64,000 bases of DNA, from positions 56,718,724 to 56,782,723 of the forward strand of contig OX940860.1 in NCBI GenBank assembly GCA_954871525.1, in the 5' to 3' direction. The position numbers and the translations under genes are program-made. Source of the stretch: Parietaria judaica (lineage: Eukaryota; Streptophyta; Magnoliopsida; Rosales; Urticaceae). Below the pieces are notes generated by a model. It was not told where the DNA came from. It ran no database searches and worked only from the letters and a program-made list of their open reading frames with translations. Of this stretch, positions 54,021-64,000 are shown one piece after another (the first letter of the stretch is position 1; each line of letters opens with the position of its first letter).

Positions 54021-57000
54021 TGCGTTCCTGATGAAATTTTGAGTTGCTAGACCTTCATTAGGGTGGTATTACTATAAACTTGGTTCGTTTTGGCATTCAA
54101 AGTTTTTGGAGCTGTTTTAAAAACCAGTTTCAACAATTACTGCGTGTTCCAAAAGAAACCTAGTCTTTTTCCAATTTAACTTGAAAAAACCCCAATTGAA
54201 CGATATTTTAAACAAAATATGAACTTCAAAATGCTTCATAATGTGTTATTGTATCACATTTACTTATTTTAGTCCCTAAATAGCAAAGCACTGTCTCGTA
54301 GTTTCTATATCAAGCAGTTAACGCGTGAAAATCATTACCAAAAAGTTTAAAAATTGTTTTCTTACGAAAGCAAATACGATGCGTTCTTGATGAAATTTGA
54401 GTTGCTAGACCTTCATTAGGGTGGTTTTACTATAAATTGGGTTATTGTTGTCTTTAAAAGTTTTTTGAGCTCTTTCCAAACCCAGTTTCAACAATTAATA
54501 CGTGGCCCAAAAAAAACCGAGTCTTTTTCCCATTTTACGCGAAAAAACCCTAATTGAACGATATTTTAAACAAAACATGAACTTCAAAATGCTTCATAAT
54601 GTGTAAATGTATAACATTTACTTATTTTTATCCCTAAATAGCGAAGCACTATCTCGTAGTTTCTATATCAAGTTGTTAACGGGTGAAAATCATTACTGAA
54701 AAGTGTTAAAAATTGGTTTTCTTACGAAAGCAAATACGATGCGTTCTTGATGAAATTTGAGTGGCTATACCTTTAGTAGGGTGGTATTACTATAAACTGG
54801 GTTCGTTTTGGCATTACAAGTGTTTGGAGCAGTTTTAAAAACCAGTTTCAACAATCAATGCGTGGTAAATAAAAAAAGAGTCTTTTTTCCAATTTAACGT
54901 GAAAAAACCCTAATTGAACGATATTTTAAACAAAATATGAACTTCAAAATGCTTCATAATGTGTAATTGTATCACATTTACTTATTTTATTCCCTAAATA
55001 GAAAAGCCCTATCTCGTAGTTTCTATATCAAGCGGTTAACGGGTGAAAATCATTACCGAAAAGTGTTAAAAATTGGTTTTCTTTCTAAAGCAAATACGAT
55101 GCGTTCCTGATGAAATTTTGAGTTGCTAGACCTTCATTAGGGTGGTATTACTATAAACTGGGTTCGTTTTGGCATTCAAAGTTTTTGGAGCTGTTTTAAA
55201 AACCAGTTTCAACAATTACTGCGTGTTCCAAAAGAAACCTAGTCTTTTTCCAATTTAACGTGAAAAAACCCCAATTGAACGATATTTTAAACAAAATATG
55301 AACTTCAAAATGCTTCATAATGTGTTATTGTATCACATTTACTTATTTTAATCCCTAAATAGCGAAGCACTGTCTCGTAGTTTCTATATCAAGCAGTTAA
55401 CGGGTGAAAATCATTACCAAAAAGTTTAAAAATTGTTTTCTTACGAAAGCAAATACGATGCGTTCTTGATGAAATTTGAGTTGCTAGACCTTCATTAGGG
55501 TGGTTTTACTATAAATTGGGTTATTTTTGTCTTTAAAAGTTTTTTGAGCTCTTTCCAAACCCAGTTTCAACAATTAATACGTGGCCCAAAAAAAACTGAG
55601 TCTTTTTCCCATTTTACGCGAAAAAACCCTAATTGAACGATATTTTAAACAAAACATGAACTTCAAAATGCTTCATAATGTGTAAATGTATAACATTTAC
55701 TTATTTTTATCCCTAAATAGCGAAGCACTATCTCGTAGTTTCTATATCAAGTTGTTAACGGGTGAAAATCATTACTGAAAAGTGTTAAAAATTGGTTTTC
55801 TTACGAAAGCAAATACGATGCGTTCTTGATGAAATTTGAGTGGCTATACCTTTAGTAGGGTGGTATTACTATAAACTGGGTTCGTTTTGGCATTACAAGT
55901 TTTTGGAGCAGTTTTAAAAACCAGTTTCAACAATCAATGCGTGGTAAATAAAAAAAGAGTCTTTTTTCCAATTTAACGTGAAAAAACCCTAATTGAACGA
56001 TATTTTAAACAAAATATGAACTTCAAAATGCTTCATAATGTGTAATTGTATCACATTTACTTATTTTATTCCCTAAATAGAAAAGCCCTATCTCGTAGTT
56101 TCTATATCAAGCGGTTAACGGGTGAAAATCATTACCGAAAAGTGTTAAAAATTGGTTTTCTTTCGAAAGCAAATACGATGCGTTCCTGATGAAATTTTGA
56201 GTTGCTAGACCTTCATTAGGGTGGTATTACTATAAACTGGGTTCGTTTTGGCATTCAAAGTTTTTGGAGCTGTTTTAAAAACCAGTTTCAACAATTACTG
56301 CGTGTTCCAAAAGAAACCTAGTCTTTTTCCAATTTAACGTGAAAAAACCCCAATTGAACGATATTTTAAACAAAATATGAACTTCAAAATGCTTCATAAT
56401 GTGTTATTGTATCACATTTACTTATTTTAATCCCTAAATAGCGAAGCACTGTCTCGTAGTTTCTATATCAAGCAGTTAACGGGTGAAAATCATTACCAAA
56501 AAGTTTAAAAATTGTTTTCTTACGAAAGCAAATACGATGCGTTCTTGATGAAATTTGAGTTGCTAGACCTTCATTAGGGTGGTTTTACTATAAATTGGGT
56601 TATTGTTGTCTTTAAAAGTTTTTTGAGCTCTTTCCAAACCCAGTTTCAACAATTAATACGTGGCCCAAAAAAAACTGAGTCTTTTTCCCATTTTACGCGA
56701 AAAAACCCTAATTGAACGATATTTTAAACAAAACATGAACTTCAAAATGCTTCATAATGTGTAAATGTATAACATTTACTTATTTTTATCCCTAAATAGC
56801 GAAGTACTATCTCGTAGTTTCTATATCAAGGTGTTAACGGGTGAAAATCATTACTGAAAAGTGTTAAAAATTGGTTTTCTTACGAAAGCAAATACGATGC
56901 GTTCTTGATGAAATTTGAGTGGCTATACCTTTAGTAGGGTGGTATTACTATAAACTGGGTTTGTTTTGGCATTACAAGTTTTTGGAGCAGTTTTAAAAAC

Positions 57001-59880
57001 CAGTTTCAACAATCAATGCGTGGTAAATAAAAAAAGAGTCTTTTTTCCAATTTAACGTGAAAAAACCCTAATTGAACGATATTTTAAACAAAATATGAAC
57101 TTCAAAATGCTTCATAATGTGTAATTGTATCACATTTACTTATTTTATTCCCTAAATAGAAAAGCCCTATCTCGTAGTTTCTATATCAAGCGGTTAACGG
57201 GTGAAAATCATTACCGAAAAGTGTTAAAAATTGGTTTTCTTTCGAAAGCAAATACGATGCGTTCCTGATGAAATTTTGAGTTGCTAGACCTTCATTAGGG
57301 TGGTATTACTATAAACTGGGTTCGTTTTGGCATTCAAAGTTTTTGGAGCTGTTTTAAAAACCAGTTTCAACAATTACTGCGTGTTCCAAAAGAAACCTAG
57401 TCTTTTTCCAATTTAACGTGAAAAAACCCCAATTGAACGATATTTTAAACAAAATATGAACTTCAAAATGCTTCATAATGTGTTATTGTATCACATTTAC
57501 TTATTTTAATCCCTAAATAGCGAAGCACTGTCTCGTAGTTTCTATATCAAGCAGTTAACGGGTGAAAATCATTACCAAAAAGTTTAAAAATTGTTTTCTT
57601 ACGAAAGCAAATACGATGCGTTCTTGATGAAATTTGAGTTGCTAGACCTTCATTAGGGTGGTTTTACTATAAATTGGGTTATTGTTGTCTTTAAAAGTTT
57701 TTTGAGCTCTTTCCAAACCCAGTTTCAACAATTAATACGTGGCCCAAAAAAAACTGAGTCTTTTTCCCATTTTACGCGAAAAAACCCTAATTGAACGATA
57801 TTTTAAACAAAATATGAACTTCAAAATGCTTCATAATGTGTAAATGTATAACATTTACTTATTTTTATCCCTAAATAGCGAAGCACTATCTCGTAGTTTC
57901 TATATCAAGTTGTTAACGGGTGAAAATCATTACTGAAAAGTGTTAAAAATTGGTTTTCTTACGAAAGCAAATACGATGCGTTCTTGATGAAATTTGAGTG
58001 GCTAGACCTTAAGTAGGGTGGTATTACTATAAACTGGGTTCGTTTTGGCATTAAAAGTTTTTGGAGCAGTTTTAAAAACCAGTTTCAACAATCAATGCGT
58101 GGTAAATAAAAAAAGAGTCTTTTTCCAATTTAACGTGAAAAAACCCTAATTGAACGATATTTTAAACAAAATATGAACTTCAAAATGCTTCATAATGTGT
58201 AATTGTATCACATTTACTTATTTTATTCCCTAAATAGAAAAGCCCTATCTCGTAGTTTCTATATCAAGCGGTTAACGGGTGAAAATCATTACCGAAAAGT
58301 GTTAAAAATTGGTTTTCTTTCGAAAGCAAATACGATGCGTTCCTGATGAAATTTTGAGTTGCTAGACCTTCATTAGGGTGGTATTACTATAAACTGGGTT
58401 CGTTTTGGCATTCAAAGTTTTTGGAGCTGTTTTAAAAACCAGTTTCAACAATTACTGCGTGTTCCAAAAGAAACCTAGTCTTTTTCCAATTTAACGTGAA
58501 AAAACCCAAATTGAACGATATTTTAAACAAAATATGAACTTCAAAATGCTTCATAATGTGTTATTTTATAACATTTACTTATTTTTATCCCTAAATAGCG
58601 AAGCACTATCTCGTAGTTTCTATATCAAGTTGTTAACGGGTGAAAATCATTACTGAAAAGTGTTAAAAATTGGTTTTCTTACGAAAGCAAATACGATGCG
58701 TTCTTGATGAAATTTGAGTGGCTAGACCTTAAGTAGGGTGGTATTACTATAAACTGGGTTCGTTTTGGCATTAAAAGTTTTTGGAGCTGTTTTAAAAACC
58801 AGTTTCAACAATCAATGCGTGGTAAAAAAAAAAGAGTCTTTTTCCAATTTAACGTGAAAAAACCCTAATTGAACGATATTTTAAACAAAATATGAACTTC
58901 AAAATGCTTCATAATGTGTAATTGTATCACATTTACTTATTTTATTCCCTAAATAGAAAAGCCCTATCTCGTAGTTTCTATATCAAGCGGTTAACGGGTG
59001 AAAATCATTACCGAAAAGTGTTAAAAATTGGTTTTCTTTCGAAAGCAAATACGATGCGTTCCTGATGAAATTTTGAGTTGCTAGACCTTCATTAGGGTGG
59101 TATTACTATAAACTGGGTTCGTTTTGGCATTCAAAGTTTTTGGAGCTGTTTTAAAAACCAGTTTCAACAATTACTGCGTGTTCCAAAAGAAACCTAGTCT
59201 TTTTCCAATTTAACTTGAAAAAACCCCAATTGAACGATATTTTAAACAAAATATGAACTTCAAAATGCTTCATAATGTGTTATTGTATCACATTTACTTA
59301 TTTTAATCCCTAAATAGCGAAGCACTGTCTCGTAGTTTCTATATCAAGCAGTTAACGGGTGAAAATCATTACCAAAAAGTTTAAAAATTGTTTTCTTACG
59401 AAAGCAAATACGATGCGTTCTTGATGAAATTTGAGTTGCTAGACCTTCATTAGGGTGGTTTTACTATAAATTGGGTTATTGTTGTCTTTAAAAGTTTTTT
59501 GAGCTCTTTCCAAACCCAGTTTCAACAATTAATACGTGGCCCAAAAAAAACTGAGTCTTTTTCCCATTTTACGCGAAAAAACCCTAATTGAACGATATTT
59601 TAAACAAAACATGAACTTCAAAATGCTTCATAATGTGTAAATGTATAACATTTACTTATTTTTATCCCTAAATAGCGAAGCACTATCTCGTAGTTTCTAT
59701 ATCAAGTTGTTAACGGGTGAAAATCATTACTGAAAAGTGTTAAAAATTGGTTTTCTTACGAAAGCAAATACGATGCGTTCTTGATGAAATTTGAGTGGCT
59801 AGACCTTTAGTAGGGTGGTATTACTATAAACTGGGTTCGTTTTGGCATTAAAAGTTTTTGGAGCAGTTTTAAAAACCAGT
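54021..59880. repeat. satellite array, 359-360 bp monomers, 1079-bp A-B-C higher-order repeat
   Basis: A-type monomers start (TGCGTTCCTGATG) at 54021, 55100, 56179, 57258, 58336 and 59055. B monomers start (TGCGTTCTTGATG) at 54380 and onward, and C at 54740 and onward. Each set is A 359, B 360, C 360. Four full trimers are followed by an A/B hybrid plus C (719 bp), then A, B and a 107-bp piece of C. The trimers look almost identical to each other, while A, B and C differ clearly. The array is AT-rich with an AAACCCTAATTGAACGATA word in B and C, unlike the GC-richer element. No ORF of note. It interrupts integrase between catalytic Asp 1 and Asp 2 with no visible target duplication. Confidence 0.95.
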
Positions 59881-60620
59881 ATCAAGGATTCCGATGTCGA
59901 AAGTTACGTTTGGAAGAACGTGATTACTCGCTTCGGACTGCCTAGGGAGATAATCGCCGATAACGGATCTCAGTTCATCTCAAAAAGGTTCGGAGATTTC
60001 TGCAGACGATGGAGGATAAAGCTCAACACGTCAACACCACGGTACCCCCAAGGCAACGGGAAGGTCGAGGCGGTTAACCGAACCATCGTTGACAACATCA
60101 AGAGGAGGCTCGGCGAAAAGAAAGGATTGTGGGCGGACGAGCTGCCAAGAGTTCTATGGGCTTATCGGACCACCCCTCATTCCGCAACCGGCGAGACGCC
60201 CTTCGCCTTGGCCTTCGGAGTGGAGGTTATGATCCCAGCAGAGGTCGACATCCCGAGCCTTCGTCGGACTCTAGCCCCAACAGCGAGGAGGACAACGAAC
60301 AGAATCTCCTCCATCAGCTCGACCACATCGACGAGAGGCGCGAGCAAGCAAGCGCGCACATTGCCAACTATCAGAACACGATCGCACGTTTCTACAACAA
60401 GAAAGTGCGCTCGAGGAGGTTCAGAGTCGTAGAGATGGTCCTCCGACGAGTCTTCCAGAACACCGCCGAGGAAAATGCTGGAAAGCTAGGACAGACCTGG
60501 GAAGGCCCTTACACAGTTACCAACGTCGTCAAGCTGGGAGTCTACGAGCTCAAGAATACAGAGGGAGCGAGAGTAATACGGAGTTGGAACGTGAAACACT
60601 TAAAAAAGTTCTATCAGTAG
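59881..60620 (+). pseudogene. gypsy B integrase C-terminal part
   Basis: It resumes at IKDSDVESYVWKNVITRFGLP, with the second catalytic Asp in IIADNGSQF (59959) and Glu in GNGKVEAVNR (60067). One frameshift near 60270-60280 separates VDIPSLRRT from NSEEDNEQNLL. Then come LGQTWEGPYTVTNV (GPY/F module) and the end KKFYQ at 60620. Confidence 0.92.
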
Positions 60621-61380
60621 CTTCGTCTCTCCGCTTTTCTCTCTTTTCAGGCTCAGCGGTCTAACGTTCTACATCTTTTCCTTTTACCATTTGGGGAAGT
60701 CCTGACCCTTTCTTGTTCGGGGCTATTTTTGCATAGCCGTGATTTTTGTTGAACTGACTTTTGTTGAACTAATCTGGAGTTTTCTGTTATGCATGACCTT
60801 TTCTTTCTTTGTCTCAGACTCAAGGAGAAGGTAATATATATATGTATACGTACGCATCGGCGAGAGTGCCGAGAAAATTATATAAATAAAAATATATATA
60901 TATACGGCTAAGGGTGCCGAGCAAGCCCGATCCGGCGAGAGTGCCAAGGATATATATATACGGCTAAGGGTGCCGAGCAAGCCCGATCCGGCGAGAGTGC
61001 CAATGATATATATATACGGCTAAGGGTGCCGAGCAAGCCCGAACCGGCAAAAGTGCCGAGAAAAGCATTCTCGAAATAAAACATATATGTATATATACAG
61101 GCGAGCGCGCTTGAGGAAGCAAAATAGGTCGAGGGCGCCGAGGAGGCCAAAGAGCGAGGGAGTACAGAAACAATGATCCTCGATCACCACCGACGGACCG
61201 CCGGGAGGAACGCATCTCTCGAGAAGCAATTTAGTGATGCGTTCACCAACAATTTAGTGATGTGTTCCTCGCGCGAGGAGCCAAGGAAGCAATCACCAAC
61301 CTGGAAACCAACAATTGATCGGCCAAGGCCGATCTCCGAAACAGTTATACTTTATTTTACCAAGTGTATACACTTGATAA
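60621..61380 (+). other. 3' non-coding region of gypsy B with 56-bp tandem repeat
   Basis: ACGGCTAAGGGTGCCGAGCA units begin at about 60903, 60959 and 61015 (56 bp period), each followed by GGCGAGAGTGCC and a TA run. No antisense ORF like that of gypsy A is seen. Confidence 0.8.
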
Positions 61381-61391
61381 AATGGGGGACT
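61381..61391 (+). promoter_or_regulatory. polypurine tract, gypsy B
   Basis: AATGGGGGACT just before the right LTR. Confidence 0.7.
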
Positions 61392-61393
61392 AA

Positions 61394-62194
61394 TGGTTAA
61401 GGTCGGATTTGGTCAAATCCATCCTCAACACAACTCGTGTCGTTTTGTCCATAAATGACATGAGGGGAGGCGAGGAAGTTCTTCACCCGAGGGGAATTAT
61501 CCCCGAGGGGGAATATTATCCCCGAGGGGGAATTATCCCCGAGGAGGATTATTCCCGAGGAGGTTCGATCGTGAGGAGACGCAGCCACACAAAAGCAAAC
61601 TGCGATGGAGTGTCCCATCATACCCGACGAGGAATTTCGTCATGATGATTTACACAGAGCCGAATGACCATTGACGGGATGTGCATTTAATGAAGCCGAC
61701 CTACCCACTCGATGAGAAGCGTCAGCGACGAGGCTTGCAGGGCCAAATGACGGCTGACGAGATGCGCATTTAATGAGGCTCACCTACCCGCAACGACAGT
61801 CTGCTCGGAAGTGACATAAAGCAGGGATAAACCATGCTTCCCTCAAATCACTCTGAAAAGTAAATGATTAAAGAGAAAAAAGGTGGGAAAGACGCGAGGA
61901 AGATATAGTGTGAACTCTATAAAAGGAAAAAGAAGCCTCATTTGTAAAGGTTCGGAAAAATAGAGAGAAAAGGCCCGGAAAAGATAGAGAGAGATCCTGT
62001 AATAGAAAAGGCTAAGGAAATAGAGAAAGCCCATTACTCATGATCCTTCATCTGTCCAGCTATTCAACGGAAGAAAACCGAACTCATTTTGGAAAATATA
62101 ATAAAGCAGAGATATTCACTGATTGTTGTTGTTTATTTGTTATTTGGTGATTATCTTTGTGACTGGAAAAGGGCGGTGAAAATCGCCCTCTACA
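61394..62194 (+). repeat. right LTR of gypsy B
   Basis: 801 bp. It starts TGGTTAAGG, one base longer than the left LTR start. TATAAAAGG at 61918-61926. TSD TTGGT follows. Confidence 0.93.
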
Positions 62195-62850
62195 TTGGTA
62201 ACATCAACTCCGATAGAATATCCCATTTGTAGAAGCATGGTCTCGTTAAGCTCGTAAACGTTGAAAAAAGGCCACATATACGACGAATTTAATGCGGAGT
62301 CAACAATGTATGTTCGAGAGCCTTTTGCGATGATTGAAGCAATTGAGCTAGTTGTGTCACTTGACGTATTTCGCATGTTGATTATATCGTTATATTGATT
62401 GATCTTCTGAATCTTGAGTGGGTTGTTGGACCATTTGGTAATAACAACGCTATTATACCTTAAGTGCAATTTGGAGTACGATCTTGCCTCATGATCTTAT
62501 CCGTGCAACTATCATATTCTAAAGGTATGTTTTCCCTGCTCCTCCACATCAGTGAATAAATATCAAGCCTCCTTTGTCATTTTCTACAGAATTGACAATA
62601 GCTTCGTACGCTAATTTGTGACAGTGATTCAAAGAGTACAATGGTTCTTCTTGAGTAGCCTTTAGTTATTCCCTCCAATAGTCTGGTTCTTCTTGGACCA
62701 GCCTATTTAAGGATTCTCTTAACAGTTCTCGATTTGGAAGTGGCATTTCGTCTACATATTTTGAGTTTCTGCTTATCTTTGACATGATTGTCTCCACTTC
62801 CATCAATGTGTACACCTTGATTTGAGCAAAAATTGAAACAAATTCAGTAC
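62195..62850 (-). pseudogene. Helitron-type helicase, N-terminal half
   Basis: On the minus strand: MEVETIMSKISRN, LPNRELLRESLNRLVQEEPDY, a stop, SLNHCHKLAYEAIVNSVEN, GGLIFIH then a stop, and the Walker A sequence GGAGKTYL (about 62526-62549). It then jumps to ALNSSYMWPFFNVYELNETML. The Walker B to motif III region between them is mostly missing, so there is an internal deletion. It runs directly into the gypsy B insertion. The frame continues at 47945 when the insert is disregarded. Confidence 0.82.
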
Positions 62851-63149
62851 TTTAGAAATATATGTTCTTCTTGAAAATAACCAATCATATTAAATATTGA
62901 AAACTCCAAAAATAACTTTGATTTAGATAAATATAACTTTGATTTAGATAAATATAGATAAGCAGTGATTTCATAATAATCCCAAAATCAATATTAACAT
63001 AATAAGCCCAAGCACTAAAAACAATGTTAATTCATAGTGAAAATCAAACCCGAAAAAACTTTAAAAGATTGTTGAATGATAGATAAAGTACGAAACACCT
63101 GAAAAATAAAATGTGTAACTCTACGCTTTTATACTTCCGCCGTTAACTA
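62851..63149. other. AT-rich spacer between RPA-like gene and helicase
   Basis: No coding sequence is recognised. There is no Rep nickase (HUH) motif here, so the N-terminal RepHel part is absent or lost. Confidence 0.5.
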
Positions 63150-64000
63150 CTAAATCTCTTTGTTTAATTTTTCTTCACTGTCCTTATCTTCGTCATCTGG
63201 CGCCATCTTCCTACTTTTTATACTTCTGGTCCTAAAACTTGACTTTTGATATCCATCTCCCTCGGACATATGAGTTATTAAAAATAAGCGATTGCCTATA
63301 TTGCAAAAATAGTTTAAATTATTATGTTTATAACATGTAAATCTTATGTGTTGAAAATAGTTTGATTATATATAAACTTATATTGTCCTTTACCTCCTTC
63401 AATTTGAGGCCGATTCCATCTATAGTTTCAAATAACTTGGTCACCATAAATTTTTCATAGCCGTAGGCGATATTATATTTGGTTATTGAGATTTTGAACA
63501 CAAATTCTTGGCCACACAATTGCATGACTTCATGAGGAACTTCTTTGTTGTTTGTACCGTCTTTGTTAAGAAACTTCATGGGTGAAGAGTCCACCAACAA
63601 TTCAGCCCAGCGATGCAGAAGAACACACGGTGCTCCATATGTTTCATCTTTAACACGAATATGAATTTTGTACCTACAAAATTAATACTTATTATAAGAG
63701 ATTTTCCATTTGTATAAAATATTGCATGGTAGAATCATTGTTGGTTATTTTGATAATTTTATGAAAAAGTTAATTATAAATTAGTCTTAAACAATTTCAA
63801 TAATAGAACTATTTTTTGTTAGGAAATAAAGGAATGCTAATTTTTTTTATCCATAGTAATATTCTCATTGCGTACTTACAGTGGTACTGGTACGATACAT
63901 CCATTCTTCCATCCACATTCGTACACTCCGTTCGCTTCTTTTTTGCATCTCTTTGTATTTCTCAAGCATATTAAGCATCTAATATAATACCAATTTTTTT
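63150..64000 (-). CDS. RPA1-like ssDNA-binding protein, C-terminal exons (5' part beyond window)
   Basis: Exon A (63880-64000, extends off the edge) reads CKKEANGVYECGWKNGCIVPVPL, a zinc-ribbon-like segment. A 206-bp intron (63674-63879, GTAAGT...TTTTGTAG) joins in phase to exon B (63394-63673). Exon B reads YKIHIRVKDETYGAPCVLLHRWAELL, then CGQEFVFKISITKYNIAYGYEKFMVTKLF. This is the OB fold of DNA-binding domain C of replication protein A large subunit. Donor GAG|GTAAAG ends exon B. A possible last exon (about 63150-63265) encodes a charged tail (MAPDDEDKDSEEKLNKEI). RPA1-like genes are common passengers of plant Helitrons, and the neighbouring helicase fits that. No stop is seen in the exons, so it may be intact or recently lost. 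Confidence 0.7.

Larger units (their letters stand above)
47951..62194 (+). mobile_element. Tat-type Ty3/gypsy element B with satellite array inside integrase
   Basis: LTRs 47951-48750 and 61394-62194, 5-bp duplication TTGGT (47946-47950, 62195-62199), primer site and polypurine tract are all present. Polyprotein order is gag, PR, RT, RNase H, a second RNase H, IN. The extra RNase H is diagnostic of the Tat lineage. The 14.2-kb length includes 5.86 kb of tandem repeats. Confidence 0.95.

Overview
This window looks like nuclear DNA of a flowering plant. It is mostly transposable elements: Ty1/copia, Tat-type Ty3/gypsy, MULE, hAT and Helitron copies, many nested in each other. The few host genes are of plant type: a pair of secreted eight-cysteine (lipid-transfer-like) proteins and one intronless PORR-domain organelle RNA-binding protein. 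I do not name a species.

Layout, left to right. (1) 1-8137: 3' part of a decayed Sirevirus-type copia element, with an extra env-position ORF and its 3' LTR. (2) 8363-10186: a non-autonomous MULE with long inverted repeats and a perfect 9-bp target duplication, carrying a gypsy LTR fragment. (3) 10425-11126 and 24056-24523, both minus strand: paralogous eight-cysteine secreted proteins with a His- or His/Asp-rich loop. They are now 13 kb apart because of insertions. (4) Between them lie a gypsy-LTR-like sequence (11770-18175) split by copia element 2 (13073-17988, TSD ttcct), and copia element 3 on the minus strand (18687-23814, TSD tatat). (5) 25363-26434: a hAT-type element with 8-bp TSD gtttaaac. 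(6) 27139-28341, minus: the PORR gene. (7) 28633-40561: a defective Tat-type gypsy element (gypsy A) with two gag modules, no PR/RT/RNase H, three tandem-repeat blocks, an integrase C-terminus and an antisense spliced-type ORF before the 3' LTR. (8) 40562-45909: AT-rich intergenic DNA with a second small MULE (TSD ttataattt), an LTR-like relic and a dispersed repeat pair. (9) 45910-46908: a minus-strand solo LTR of the gypsy A family. (10) 46959-47945 and 62195-64000, minus: the two halves of a Helitron-type helicase pseudogene preceded by an RPA1-like gene. They are split by gypsy B (47951-62194, TSD ttggt), a Tat element with two RNase H domains.

The most unusual object is inside gypsy B. 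Its integrase core is interrupted by about 5.86 kb of AT-rich satellite DNA (54021-59880). The array has 359-360 bp monomers arranged as a 1079-bp A-B-C higher-order repeat, with one A/B hybrid monomer near the right end. Upstream of the array the 5.2-kb polyprotein stays in one frame but carries eight nonsense codons, all explicable by C-to-T or G-to-A change, plus a substituted catalytic Asp in RT.

The insertions can be ordered from the nesting. The Helitron predates gypsy B and the solo LTR, the LTR-like relic predates copia 2, and the duplication of the eight-cysteine genes predates the copia insertions between them.
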